From assembly GCA_002894305.1 (NCBI GenBank), contig PGEI01000030.1, positions 1 to 33,781 of the forward strand: 33,781 nt of DNA, written 5' to 3'. The position numbers and the translations under genes are program-made. This document shows, piece by piece, positions 8,493-17,265 of the stretch (position 1 is the stretch's first letter; every line of letters starts with the position of its first letter). The notes beneath the pieces were generated by a model. It did no database searches, was not told where the DNA came from, and saw nothing but the letters and a program-made list of their open reading frames with translations. This stretch comes from Comamonadaceae bacterium CD01 (GTDB taxonomy: Bacteria > Pseudomonadota > Gammaproteobacteria > Burkholderiales > Burkholderiaceae_C).

Positions 8493-9491
8493 TTATATCT
8501 TATTGTGAGTATGCCTTTGTGTATTTTGTTTTAATTGCGATATATAACCCATATCGCGGGGGGTTGAAAAGAATTCATTGGCTTCTTGGGCGAATATTCC
8601 GGCGGCATCTTGGGATGTGTTCATAAGTTGCTCTATCTTCTTTAGTTGTAATGGAGCCGTCTCTCTTGCCCAATCCAATCGCTCCCATCCGTAAGCTATA
8701 CCATAGCGGTCTGAAATGTCGGGGTACCATGTGTCTTCGGTGATTCCCTGCGACGGGATTACAACGGAGTCGCATCCGCACATCAAAGCAAATTTTGAAT
8801 ATGCGGTGTAATCGTCGTAAGAGATGAATGTCTGAATTTTTTTAAATATATCTGATATCTGTTGGTGACTAAGTCCGTCAATGTTGATCGCGTCTTCCGG
8901 CAAGTCCCCTCGGGGTTTGTTGCGACCTTTTCGTACGCAATATGCAACTCCTTCTCGTTGGTATGCTGCATCTTTCGAGTTGTAGTACTCTGTTAAATAG
9001 TGCCATATCTCCAGGAGATTTTGTGACGTTTTCGACCCGTCTATGAAGAAGTCTTTGATATTACTAGAATATTTGTAGTATAGCTCCCCCCGTCCATAGC
9101 AGACGATTTTTGAAAAATAACCGGGTTGATGAAGAAACCAGCGAACAATATTTTTCGCTCTAAATGGGTTGCCGGTGATAACGTCGGCATATACGACGAT
9201 CCATTCATCTGTTCTTTTCTTGTCAAAATTACGCAAAATGGGGGTGTTGAACGTTGGATTCGTTTTGAAGGATTTGCCAAATCTGAATTTCAATAATTCG
9301 ATATCATCTGTCAACCCAGACCATATATTCCGGATTCTGCCGCCTGGGCCACTTACCCTGCATACTGTATGAGGATGAAGATATGCCTCGTGCCCTATGT
9401 TGTTCAAAAGGTGGCAGAGTTTGTGAAGGGCGATGGTTCCTCCGCTGTTTTCATTGTATTCGGGCGTAACGATCAGGAATTTTTTTGACAT
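8493..9491 (-). CDS. WavQ-like glycosyltransferase
   Basis: A 332-aa protein starting MSKKFLIVTPEYNENSGGTI, a nucleotide-binding-like first strand seen in GT-B enzymes. The C-terminal half has YDDYTAYSKFALMCGCDSVV, then IPSQGITEDTWYP and RYGIAYGWERLDWA. I recognise this pattern from the WavQ family of lipopolysaccharide or EPS glycosyltransferases: an acidic pair, a Cys-rich strand and a conserved aromatic stretch. The start lies 3 bases after the stop of the upstream acyltransferase gene, so translation is probably coupled. It is AT-rich like the rest of the cassette. Sugar specificity is unknown. Confidence 0.68.
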   Translation of the reverse strand: MSKKFLIVTPEYNENSGGTIALHKLCHLLNNIGHEAYLHPHTVCRVSGPGGRIRNIWSGLTDDIELLKFRFGKSFKTNPTFNTPILRNFDKKRTDEWIVVYADVITGNPFRAKNIVRWFLHQPGYFSKIVCYGRGELYYKYSSNIKDFFIDGSKTSQNLLEIWHYLTEYYNSKDAAYQREGVAYCVRKGRNKPRGDLPEDAINIDGLSHQQISDIFKKIQTFISYDDYTAYSKFALMCGCDSVVIPSQGITEDTWYPDISDRYGIAYGWERLDWARETAPLQLKKIEQLMNTSQDAAGIFAQEANEFFSTPRDMGYISQLKQNTQRHTHNKI

Positions 9492-9494
9492 TTA

Positions 9495-10073
9495 TTATCT
9501 GTGAGCGGTGTTTGTGTCGGTCAGGAGGCGTTTTTCTAGATCGAGAATATCTTTTTTTCGCATAGCTATTTTTTTTGCTGGACTACCTGCGTAGATGCCG
9601 AATTCTTCGCAATTTTTATTAACTAGGCTTAGTGCTCCTATCGCGGCTCCTTGGAGTATGCGAACTCCCGGCAATATAACACTACCACTTCCGACAATGA
9701 CATGTTTATGTAACTCGACGTCAGCGTGATGCACTCCAGTATATCTTTCTGGCACCATTGGGTTGGTCATGTGTTGGCCAGTATAGTCATCGCTGCTGGA
9801 ATATATGGCGACGCGCGATGAGATGTTTGTATAGTTGTGCAGGGTGATCGTGCCACGACCGATGAGTGAGGAAAATACAGCGATATGTATATAGTCGTGT
9901 AGATGAATTCCTCCGAACCCAGCGGATAAAACACAGAAATCATCTATTCTAACGTTGCTACCTATTTTGATGTTTGAAGGGTTGTAGATACTTGCTTTGT
10001 CGGATATGAGGACGTTGTTTCCAACGTGTGATAGCCCGATGGATTCAATCGCCTCACGACTTAGGAATGCCAT
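9495..10073 (-). CDS. Left-handed beta-helix (hexapeptide) acyltransferase
   Basis: A 192-aa acyl-CoA-dependent transferase of the galactoside/maltose acetyltransferase type. Imperfect hexapeptide repeats run from about residue 18 to 100 and again 120-165 (IGSNVRIDD, IGRGTITLHN, VGSGSVILPGV, IGALSLV). The C-terminal YAGSPAKKIAMRK is the family's usual closing motif, and HHADVELHKHVIVG supplies the likely catalytic-site His region. It lies 3 bases after the aminotransferase gene. By analogy with VioA/VioB-type pairs it may N-acetylate the 4-amino sugar made by that enzyme; this is inference, since O-acetylation of the polymer is also possible. Confidence 0.83.
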   Translation of the reverse strand: MAFLSREAIESIGLSHVGNNVLISDKASIYNPSNIKIGSNVRIDDFCVLSAGFGGIHLHDYIHIAVFSSLIGRGTITLHNYTNISSRVAIYSSSDDYTGQHMTNPMVPERYTGVHHADVELHKHVIVGSGSVILPGVRILQGAAIGALSLVNKNCEEFGIYAGSPAKKIAMRKKDILDLEKRLLTDTNTAHR

Positions 10074-10076
10074 ATT

Positions 10077-11189
10077 TCAACTCCCAGCCGTTCGAAGTGC
10101 GTCAATGATGCGTTCTTGTTCTTGTTGGGTTAGAACTGGATAAATTGGGAGGCAAAGAACGCGATCTGCTGCGCTGACTGCTACTGGTAATGTGTTTCTG
10201 GCTGCTGACGGAAGACTGCGATACATTGGGAAGTCTGATATCAGAGGGTAAAAATATCTTCTGGCGTAGATGTCTTTGTTTTTTAGGTTTTCATAGAGAG
10301 TGTCTCGATTAATCTGGAATTCCGAATTGATCATTATTGGAAAATACGCGTGATTGGATGTTATTCCCGCTTGGTTGTCTATTAATCCTATCCCAGTGAT
10401 ATCTTTGAGTTGCTCTTTGTAGGTGTTTGCTATCTGCGCTCGCTTCTGTAGTATCTCTTGCATATGCTTTATCTGGATCAATCCAAACGCAGCGTTGATT
10501 TCACTCATTTTTGCATTGATTCCAGGGGCGACGACGGTTGTTTCATCTACAAACCCGAAGTTCTTAAGATGATCGATGCGTTGTTTTGTTTTTGCATCAG
10601 GGCAGACAATAGCACCTCCCTCAAAAGTATTGAATACTTTTGTGGCGTGGAAGCTTAGTACGGATAGATCTCCATGTCTCAGTATGCTGCCGCCGGCATC
10701 TTTGACGCCAAATGCATGTGCGGCATCATAGATGACGCGCAAATTGTAGTTTTCTGAGATTTTTTCAATTTCTGCTATATTGCAAGGATTTCCATAGCAG
10801 TGGACTGGAAGGATTGCAGTTGTTTGCGGTGTAATGGCTGCCTCGATCTTCTTCGGGTCAATGTTGAGTGTGTTTGGTTCTATGTCGACGAAGACTGGCT
10901 TGCAGTTGTGCCAAAGTAGGGAATGAGAGGTAGCGACGAAAGAGTAGGGAGTGGTTATGACCTCTCCAGTAACGCGCAAGGCTTGCAAGGCGGTGATCAG
11001 TGCCAACGTACCATTTGTGAACAGGGCAATATGTTTTACACCGAGGTATTCGCAAAGGGCTTGTTCGAGCTCTTGATGATATGGTCCGCCATTCGTTAAT
11101 ATTTTGTTGTCCCATATTTGTTTGAGATATGGAGTGAATTCCTCCAGTGCAGGAAGAAATGGTTGCGTGACGTAAATGTTTGTGTTCAT
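10077..11189 (-). CDS. Sugar 4-aminotransferase, DegT/DnrJ/EryC1/StrS (VioA-like)
   Basis: PLP-dependent aminotransferase acting on a nucleotide-linked keto sugar, probably dTDP-4-keto-6-deoxyglucose. The 370-aa length is normal. The N-terminal VTQPFLPALEEFTPYL and ILTNGGPYHQELE are typical of the VioA/Fdt group. DAAHAFG (D155) holds the PLP ring nitrogen, and LSFHATKVFNTFEGGA contains the Schiff-base Lys at residue 184. NAKMSEINAAFG follows. An AGGAA ribosome site precedes ATG 11189. It is the first gene of the leftward cassette. The exact product (Qui4N, Fuc4N or a 3-amino sugar) is not determined. No rmlA/rmlB is visible in the window, so the nucleotide sugar must come from elsewhere. Confidence 0.88.
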   Translation of the reverse strand: MNTNIYVTQPFLPALEEFTPYLKQIWDNKILTNGGPYHQELEQALCEYLGVKHIALFTNGTLALITALQALRVTGEVITTPYSFVATSHSLLWHNCKPVFVDIEPNTLNIDPKKIEAAITPQTTAILPVHCYGNPCNIAEIEKISENYNLRVIYDAAHAFGVKDAGGSILRHGDLSVLSFHATKVFNTFEGGAIVCPDAKTKQRIDHLKNFGFVDETTVVAPGINAKMSEINAAFGLIQIKHMQEILQKRAQIANTYKEQLKDITGIGLIDNQAGITSNHAYFPIMINSEFQINRDTLYENLKNKDIYARRYFYPLISDFPMYRSLPSAARNTLPVAVSAADRVLCLPIYPVLTQQEQERIIDALRTAGS

Positions 11190-11539
11190 GATCGTTCCTG
11201 AGTTGATTGGATGGTCAGTATTTCGATTAATGTGTGAATTTTATTTGTTTGTATTTTTGAATGTCGGATTATGTTGGCGGATTGCTGTCCGATCGGTGTG
11301 ATGAATCCTGGGGGTTGTGTTATTTTTAAAAATTAATCATTTTTTATCCATCAACAGGCTGTTTGTGGTTTTTTATTTGTCAAGTGCATCGTGAACAATT
11401 GTCTTGTCTGTTGGTGCGGTGAGGATGGTGCAGTGTTTGTTGCAAACAATTGTTTCTTTGTTGCAGGATAGCTTTCGTGCTGTGAGTGACGACGCGACTT
11501 GGATTTCATTCTAAGATACGAGTTTTCCTGTTTTTCAGC
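11190..11539. promoter_or_regulatory. Divergent AT-rich intergenic region with two ACAATTGT palindromes
   Basis: This 350-bp gap separates the leftward cassette from the rightward flippase series and must hold both promoters. I find no gene. The palindrome ACAATTGT occurs at 11395-11402 and again at 11446-11453, the second inside a perfect 12-bp palindrome AAACAATTGTTT (11444-11455). The copies are 51 bp apart, close to five helical turns, so they could bind one regulator cooperatively. Confidence 0.45.
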
Positions 11540-13330
11540 ATGGCTCATTTCGTTAGAGCAATTCTGCGTCATGTCAGCGCGAAGAGGCGTTGGCAGTTGT
11601 TGATGGTTGCCGTTCTCATGGTGGCAGGGGCGCTCGCCGAGGTCTTTACTTTGGGGGCCATCGTGCCGTTTCTTGGCTTGTTGGCTAGCCCCGAGTTCGT
11701 CGAGAAGGCCTCCTGGTTGGCGAATGCTCTCGATACCGTAGCTGGATGGATCGGTGGGACGCGACTTTTGGCTGCGTCGGTGCTGTTCGCTGTGATTGCC
11801 TTTGGTTCGGGTGCGCTGCGTTTGGTGTTGACCTGGAGCTCGAACAAGCTGACGTTTGCTATAGGTGCAGATCTCGGGGCACAAGTGTTCAGCAAGGTGT
11901 TGCGTCAACCCTATGCGTACCATCTTGGGCGTAACAGCGCGCAAACCTTGTCGGCAGTTGAAAAGGTGGCCCATCTGACCATGGGAGCACTGGCTCCCTT
12001 GATGATGCTGGTGGTCGCTGCGGTGATGGCTTGTTCCATTTTGGCCGCAATGCTTTGGGTGGATGCTGCTGTGGCGACGGTTGCCGGTGTCGTGATTGGT
12101 GGCTTGTATGTGGCCATCAGCCTGTGGGCCAAGCGGCGTCTCAAGGCCAACAGTCAGACGATCGCGCGAGCCGGCATCGTGCGGTTCCAGCATCTGCAAG
12201 AGGGTATTGGCGCGATTCGCGACATCACGTTGGAGCACAACCAAGACATGTACGTGACGCAGTTCTCGCGTGTTGACCGTGCGATGCGTACAGCGCAGTC
12301 GCAAAATGTTACGCTGGGTGGAGCACCAAAGTATGTGGTGGAGAGCGTCGCCATTATTTTGATCATTGGTCTGGCCAATTGGCTGGTGCGGGTGCCGGGG
12401 GACATGGTCGAGGCGCTGCCTGTGCTGGGGGCGCTGGGGTTGGGAGGGCAGCGTTTGCTGCCCTACGTGCAGACGATCTACAGCGGTTACGCCAGCTATC
12501 GCGGGACGCTTGCCACTGTCCAGGAAACGCTGGAATTACTGAATTTGCCTGAACCTCCCGACCGTCGTGAGTTGACTGCGGGAGGTGTGAGCGGAGCTGC
12601 GGTGAGGTCAATTGCGCTGCAGGATGTGCAGTTCACTTATGGGGCGGGCAAGAAGCTTGTTTTGAAGGGGGTGAATCTGAGCATTCATGCCGGTGAGCGG
12701 GTAGGGTTTGTTGGCGTGACGGGCGGGGGCAAAAGTACGCTGCTTGATATCTGTATGGGCTTGCTCCTGCCTACGGCGGGCAAGGTGGTCGTCAACGGCG
12801 AGGCGTTGTCCGAAGCCAGTCTGCCCCAGTGGCACCGGCGTATTGCGCATGTGCCGCAAGCTATTTTTCTTTGTGACAAAACCATCGCTGAAAACGTTGC
12901 ACTGGGCGTGCGTGCCGCGGACGTTGATCAAGAGCGTTTGATGCGCGCGCTGGAGGCCGCGCAACTGGACGACTACATTCGCCAGCTGCCCCAAGGGTTG
13001 CAGACCAGCGTGGGCGAGCGCGGCGTGCAGCTGTCGGGCGGACAGCGCCAGCGCATCGGCATTGCGCGCGCTTTGTACAAAAAAGCCGACGTGCTGGTGC
13101 TTGATGAAGCGACCAGCGCGCTTGACAGCGAGACTGAGGCCAAGGTGATGGATGCAATCTACCGGCTCAACCCCAACCTCATCATTTTGATGATTGCCCA
13201 CCGGGTGTCTACACTGGCGCGCTGCAACAAGATTTACCGTTTGCGCGATGGTCTGGCGTTTGAGGAAGCGCCAGCGGGCGAAGACTCGGCTGGCCATGCC
13301 GATGCTGCAGCGGAGACGTCGCATGCTTGA
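11540..13330 (+). CDS. PglK-like ABC flippase/exporter (fused TMD-NBD)
   Basis: Predicted ATP-driven flippase for lipid-linked oligosaccharide or the repeat unit. The 596-aa half transporter has an N-terminal six-helix domain to about residue 330, starting with a helix after HVSAKRRW and containing AIVPFLGLLASPEF, which resembles PglK. The nucleotide-binding domain has Walker A GVTGGGKST (K398), signature LSGGQRQR (from 498), Walker B VLVLDEATSALD (D522, E523) and an H-loop in MIAHRVST. Dimerisation is expected. ATG 11540 is preferred over a GTG 18 codons upstream, which adds an unsupported extension. It overlaps the next gene by 8 bases. I find no Wzx-type flippase, so this protein probably fills that role. 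Confidence 0.87.
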   Translation: MAHFVRAILRHVSAKRRWQLLMVAVLMVAGALAEVFTLGAIVPFLGLLASPEFVEKASWLANALDTVAGWIGGTRLLAASVLFAVIAFGSGALRLVLTWSSNKLTFAIGADLGAQVFSKVLRQPYAYHLGRNSAQTLSAVEKVAHLTMGALAPLMMLVVAAVMACSILAAMLWVDAAVATVAGVVIGGLYVAISLWAKRRLKANSQTIARAGIVRFQHLQEGIGAIRDITLEHNQDMYVTQFSRVDRAMRTAQSQNVTLGGAPKYVVESVAIILIIGLANWLVRVPGDMVEALPVLGALGLGGQRLLPYVQTIYSGYASYRGTLATVQETLELLNLPEPPDRRELTAGGVSGAAVRSIALQDVQFTYGAGKKLVLKGVNLSIHAGERVGFVGVTGGGKSTLLDICMGLLLPTAGKVVVNGEALSEASLPQWHRRIAHVPQAIFLCDKTIAENVALGVRAADVDQERLMRALEAAQLDDYIRQLPQGLQTSVGERGVQLSGGQRQRIGIARALYKKADVLVLDEATSALDSETEAKVMDAIYRLNPNLIILMIAHRVSTLARCNKIYRLRDGLAFEEAPAGEDSAGHADAAAETSHA

Positions 13331-14267
13331 TGTCATCGTCGTCAACTACAACACGGCCCATTTGCTGCAGCGCATGTTTGATGCCTGCGATGCGGCGGCG
13401 CAAGACATGTCGCTACGCTATTGGGTGGTGGACAACGCTTCGCGTGACGATTCGGTGCAAGTGCTGCACCGTGATCACCCGAACGCCTTTGTGCAGGTCA
13501 ACGAGAAAAACGTGGGTTTTGGCCGCGCCAACAACCAGATGGTCGAGCACCTGACGGGCGAATATGCGCTACTGCTCAACACCGACGCCTTTGTGGCTCC
13601 CAGTGCACTTCAGGTCGCCATCGACTGCCTGCAACGCAGGCCGGACGTGGGGGCCGTCGGTGTGCGGCTGACGACCGAAGATGGGCAGTTGCAGCCCAGT
13701 TGCCGTTACTTTCCTACGCCGTGGAATATGTTTCTGCAGCGCACGGGCTTGTCTCGCTGGTTCACCGGGGTGCAAATGGTTGACGATTACAGTTGGGATC
13801 ACCAGGGCGAGCGCGAGTGCGATTGGGTTCCCGGTTGCTTTTTGCTGATCCGCAAGAAGGTGATTGACCAGATTGGCTTGTTTGATCCACGTTATTTTCT
13901 TTACTTTGAGGAAGTGGATTTGTGCAAACGCATACGAGCCGCCGGCTGGAAGGTGCTCTACACGGGCGCGACTTCGGCTGTGCACCTGGGCGGGGAGAGC
14001 GCCAAGACCGTGGCGAAAATCACCCAGTCGGGCCGGCAAATTTCTGAGCTGCAGGTGGAGAGTGAACTGCTCTATGTGCGCAAGCACCATGGTCTGGTGG
14101 GGCTTTGGCAGCATTTGGCGTTGACGCATGTGGCCGATGCCATCACGGCGACCAAGGACGTGCTCAAGGGTCGGGGCTGGGCCGCAGTACGCGATCGGCT
14201 CAAGCACGGCGCGGCGGTGCGCCACATGTGCGCATTGACCCACTGGGGCATAAAACCTACGCGATGA
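13323..14267 (+). CDS. GT2 glycosyltransferase (rhamnosyltransferase-like)
   Basis: Cytoplasmic GT-A enzyme adding one sugar to the lipid-linked repeat. The 314-aa protein begins MLDVIVVNYNTAHLL, has the nucleotide-binding VVDNASRDDS, NVGFGRANNQ and the metal-site LLLNTDA. It continues with VPGCFLLIRKKV and FLYFEEVDLCKRIRAAGW, the standard order in WbbL-like rhamnosyltransferases and related GT2 enzymes. ATG 13323 overlaps the flippase stop by 8 bases. It also abuts the downstream acetyltransferase, so it sits in a tightly packed operon. The donor is not certain. Confidence 0.88.
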   Translation: MLDVIVVNYNTAHLLQRMFDACDAAAQDMSLRYWVVDNASRDDSVQVLHRDHPNAFVQVNEKNVGFGRANNQMVEHLTGEYALLLNTDAFVAPSALQVAIDCLQRRPDVGAVGVRLTTEDGQLQPSCRYFPTPWNMFLQRTGLSRWFTGVQMVDDYSWDHQGERECDWVPGCFLLIRKKVIDQIGLFDPRYFLYFEEVDLCKRIRAAGWKVLYTGATSAVHLGGESAKTVAKITQSGRQISELQVESELLYVRKHHGLVGLWQHLALTHVADAITATKDVLKGRGWAAVRDRLKHGAAVRHMCALTHWGIKPTR

Positions 14268-14350
14268 TCTTGTCTTGCAGCGCAATTGGTACCTCTGACC
14301 AAAACATGGTGCCAAGCATCTATGCCGCTGAAATTTTGCGGAAAGTACAA

Positions 14351-14863
14351 ATGAATCAAAGCGTTGGCGATTTGCAACCCGACTGGTCGCGCGAAGTCTT
14401 GCGCCCCGGCGAATGGAACCCGGGCAAGCGCTTGCTGGCCAGCCTGCGCGACTACCAGCGGCACGCGATGTCGGGAGGTTGGTGGTCACGGCAGGTCTTG
14501 CGGCGCCTGGCTGTGCTGCGCCACCGTTTCTGGAGTGCTGTGAGTGGCGCAGATATTCAACTCAATACCCAGATTGGCGGTGGTTTGCTGCTGCCGCATC
14601 CCAATGGCGTGGTGATTCACCCGCGCGCACGTATTGGCGTTAATTGCCTTATTTTCCAGCAGGTGACGCTGGGCACACGTGGAGACCGTAAGGCGCCTGC
14701 GCTGGGTGACCACGTAGATGTGGGCGCAGGCGCCAAATTGCTCGGTGGCATCACGGTCGGCACGCATGCCGTGATCGGTGCCAATGCGGTCGTGGTGACC
14801 GACGTGCCAGCGGGTGCCACTGCAGTCGGCATTCCAGCAAAAATTTTGCCAAGAAAACAATGA
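14351..14863 (+). CDS. Serine-acetyltransferase-like hexapeptide protein
   Basis: Left-handed beta-helix acyltransferase of the CysE-related group common in EPS and colanic acid clusters. Here it would more likely O-acetylate a sugar than make O-acetylserine. From ATG 14351 it is 170 aa: an alpha-helical N-terminal part, then SGADIQLNTQIGGGLLLPHP, GVVIHPRARIGVN, IFQQVTLGT, VGAGAKLLGGITVG and IGANAVVVTDVP, closing with AVGIPAKILPRK. A GGAAAG ribosome site stands just before 14351. An in-frame ATG at 14264 overlaps the upstream stop as ATGA and would add 29 residues, so the start is uncertain. It overlaps the next gene by 4 bases. Confidence 0.83.
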   Translation: MNQSVGDLQPDWSREVLRPGEWNPGKRLLASLRDYQRHAMSGGWWSRQVLRRLAVLRHRFWSAVSGADIQLNTQIGGGLLLPHPNGVVIHPRARIGVNCLIFQQVTLGTRGDRKAPALGDHVDVGAGAKLLGGITVGTHAVIGANAVVVTDVPAGATAVGIPAKILPRKQ

Positions 14864-15834
14864 TCAACAGTGCGCCTGCAACCCAGGGTCTGGTCGTCAT
14901 CGGTCGCAACGAAGGCGAGCGCCTGCGTGTGTGCCTGCAGTCGGCATTGAGCACTGGCTGCACGGTGGTCTACGTCGACTCGGGGTCGACCGATGGTTCT
15001 TCAGCCATGGCGCAAGACATGGGTGCGGCGCTCGTGCCGCTGGACATGACGGTGCCGTTTACCGCTGCGCGGGCGCGCAATGCCGGCTGGCAGGAGTTGG
15101 TCAGGCGATTGCCTGGCGCTGAATATGTGCAATTCATCGACGGTGATTGCGAGCTGGTCGATGGCTGGCTGGCGGCGGCGCAGGCGTTTTTGGACGAGCA
15201 CCGGGGTTACGCCGTCGTCGCCGGCCGCTTGCGCGAGCGCCATCCCGAGCGCTCGGTGTTCAACCGTTTGTGCGACATCGAGTGGAACACGCCGGTAGGC
15301 GACGCCAAGGCCTGCGGCGGCATTGCCATGATGCGCCTGGCGCCGTTGCAGGCGGTGGGCGGGTTTCGCGAAGACCTCATTGCCGGGGAAGAGCCCGAGC
15401 TGTGCGTGCGTCTGCGCGCTGCCGGGTGGAAGGTGCGCCGACTGGGCGCCGAGATGGCGCTGCACGACGCGGCCATGCTGCACTGGCGCCAGTGGTGGCG
15501 GCGCAGTGTGCGTGGCGGCTATGCATTCGCGCAAGGGGCGTGTCTGCATGGGCAAGCGCCCGAGCGCCACTGGGTGGCCGAGACGCGGCGCGCGCTTTTG
15601 TGGGGTGCAGGGGTGCCGCTGGCGGCATTGGCGGGCGCCGCCGTGTTGGGGCCCTGGGGGCTGGCGCTGCTGCTGGTTTATCCGCTGCAAGTGCTGCGCC
15701 TAGCGCGCAAGCTGCGCGACGTGCCGCGCGCCTTTTTTTTGGTGGCGGGCAAATGGGCCGAGGCCTGGGGGGCGCTGCAGTTTTATATGGGGCAGCTGCG
15801 TGGGCGCAGGCGCGGGTTGATTGAGTACAAATGA
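14860..15834 (+). CDS. GT2 glycosyltransferase with C-terminal membrane segment
   Basis: Membrane-associated GT-A enzyme of the EPS repeat pathway. The 324-aa product has LVVIGRNEGERLRVCLQSAL, the nucleotide site VVYVDSGSTDGS, and a metal-binding FIDGDCE. It continues with CGGIAMMRLAPLQAVGGF and an acceptor-side GEEPELCVRLRAAGW. A hydrophobic region at about residues 245-275 (LLWGAGVPLAALAGAAVL...) probably anchors it. ATG 14860 overlaps the upstream stop (ATGA), indicating translational coupling. A 70-bp gap follows before the kinase gene. Sugar specificity is unknown. Confidence 0.86.
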   Translation: MINSAPATQGLVVIGRNEGERLRVCLQSALSTGCTVVYVDSGSTDGSSAMAQDMGAALVPLDMTVPFTAARARNAGWQELVRRLPGAEYVQFIDGDCELVDGWLAAAQAFLDEHRGYAVVAGRLRERHPERSVFNRLCDIEWNTPVGDAKACGGIAMMRLAPLQAVGGFREDLIAGEEPELCVRLRAAGWKVRRLGAEMALHDAAMLHWRQWWRRSVRGGYAFAQGACLHGQAPERHWVAETRRALLWGAGVPLAALAGAAVLGPWGLALLLVYPLQVLRLARKLRDVPRAFFLVAGKWAEAWGALQFYMGQLRGRRRGLIEYK

Positions 15835-15904
15835 GTGGGGTTGACGCTTGTTTCTTATCTTTTGTGATCGATATTTGTCAAACCACTTTCACGACTGTTG
15901 ATTC

Positions 15905-16840
15905 ATGAACCTTGTTGACACGCCCGATTGGGAAGAAACGCTGCGCGAGCAAGCTGTGCGGGCTTTGCGCGACGCCGCGCCGCAGGCCGCCGCGCTGCAA
16001 TCGCCCGGCGACTTGCCGCTGACGCTGCTGAGCCACAACCGCGCCGTCGCCGACGGGCAGACGGCCTATTTGCTGGGGCAAACGTTTGTGCTGCTTGTCT
16101 CGGCCGCGCAGTTTCCGGACGCGAGCGCCATCGAGGTGCAGAAGATGGCCGACATGCGGGCCTGTCTTGGCGCGCCGGCGGGGCGCGTTTTGCTCGACGT
16201 GCAGGGCCATGGCCGGGCGCAGGGGCGCTCGTTTTTGATTGTTGCGCGCTGCAAGCCGCTGCCGCAGGGGCGTGTTGCGCGGCGTGTGGCGTCTTGGCGG
16301 GTGCGAGGCGACCTGCTGCAGTGGCTGCGCGAGCTGACGGCGCTGGCGCAGGCGCCCGACCCCGCGGCGCAGCAGGAGTTTCTTGCGTCGCTGGCGGCGC
16401 TAAGCGCCATGGCGTTGCTGCCCGCCCCTCTTCGGTATGCGGCGCAGCGGCAGATGGAACGGCTGCAAGCGGGGCAGGCGCAGGCGCGCCACATGCCCAT
16501 GCATGGCGATTTGTGGGCAGGCAACGTGATGCACCGCCCGGACGGGCGCCTGGCCATCATTGACTGGGGCGGCAGCGTGGTGCGCGGCTACGGTGTGTAC
16601 GACCTGGTACGCACCGCTGATTCGCTGGGCTTGTCCCGCCGCCGCCTGGCGCGCGAGCTGGCCTGGCACGCGCAGGCGCTGGGCGATGCGCAGCAGGGCG
16701 CACAGTTGCACCTGCTGGCGGCGCTGGGGTATTACGCGCGCCATCTGGGCGAATTTCCAGCGCAGCAATTCGCGGTGTTGGCCAGCCGCTGCTGCGCGCG
16801 GCTGGAGGCGGCGCTGGGCCGCCCGCTCTCATCGTGCTGA
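15905..16840 (+). CDS. APH/choline-kinase-like phosphotransferase
   Basis: Small-molecule kinase of the protein-kinase-like fold. The 311-aa protein carries the Brenner motif MPMHGDLWAGNVMH, with catalytic D202 and N207, and the metal-binding IIDWGG (D220). The N-lobe is weakly conserved and Ala/Gln-rich. In this context it may phosphorylate a sugar, lipid-linked intermediate or polymer; similar genes sit among EPS glycosyltransferases. An antibiotic-resistance role is not suggested by the surroundings. There is no strong ribosome site at ATG 15905. The remnant of a glycosyltransferase gene starts immediately downstream, and the kinase-glycosyltransferase pairing may be ancestral. Confidence 0.72.
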   Translation: MNLVDTPDWEETLREQAVRALRDAAPQAAALQSPGDLPLTLLSHNRAVADGQTAYLLGQTFVLLVSAAQFPDASAIEVQKMADMRACLGAPAGRVLLDVQGHGRAQGRSFLIVARCKPLPQGRVARRVASWRVRGDLLQWLRELTALAQAPDPAAQQEFLASLAALSAMALLPAPLRYAAQRQMERLQAGQAQARHMPMHGDLWAGNVMHRPDGRLAIIDWGGSVVRGYGVYDLVRTADSLGLSRRRLARELAWHAQALGDAQQGAQLHLLAALGYYARHLGEFPAQQFAVLASRCCARLEAALGRPLSSC

Positions 16841-16842
16841 CC

Positions 16843-17260
16843 ATGCTGACGGCCATCAACGTGCTCGACGTCAGCCTCGCGAGCGACGACTTCACGGCAT
16901 TGGCAACGCGCCTGTTGGAGCATTGCCACGGACAGCTGCGGCGTGCTGGTGCCGCTACGGAGTCGCCAGACCTGCTGCGGCCACATTACCTTGGTGAGAG
17001 CCAAGCTGCTGGGGTTGCCGATTGCCACCACCCATGCCTATGCCACCGACGAATATGTATGGGGCGGGCGTCCATCTTGCAGTGCGCGCCGGGCGACGCA
17101 CGCAGCAGCGTTTGCCGATTTGGCGCGGCGCCTGATCGACGATCATGCTGCGTTGGGCGCCGCTGCGCGCGGGTGCGTGGTGGCCGAGCGCGCCGTGCGC
17201 GATCGGCGCCACTGGGCGGACTACCTCGACGCTTTTATTGAGAAGAAAAATCTTTGCTGA
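16843..17260 (+). pseudogene. Truncated, frameshifted glycosyltransferase
   Basis: The C-terminal part of a GT-B-type glycosyltransferase survives in pieces. The first frame gives INVLDVSLASDDFTALATRL. Near 16920 the homologous reading moves to another frame: CGVLVPLRSRQTCCGHITL, VRAKLLGLPIATTHAYATDE. Near 17069-17100 the family-like segment ILQCAPGDA is in the first frame again. It then returns to AFADLARRLIDDHAALGAAA and ends at 17260. At least three shifts are needed and most of the N-terminal domain is absent, so it cannot make the normal protein. A shorter product from GTG 16943 is open, but lacks the N-domain. Sequencing error is an alternative for the paired shifts. Confidence 0.72.
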
Positions 17261-17265
17261 ATTCC

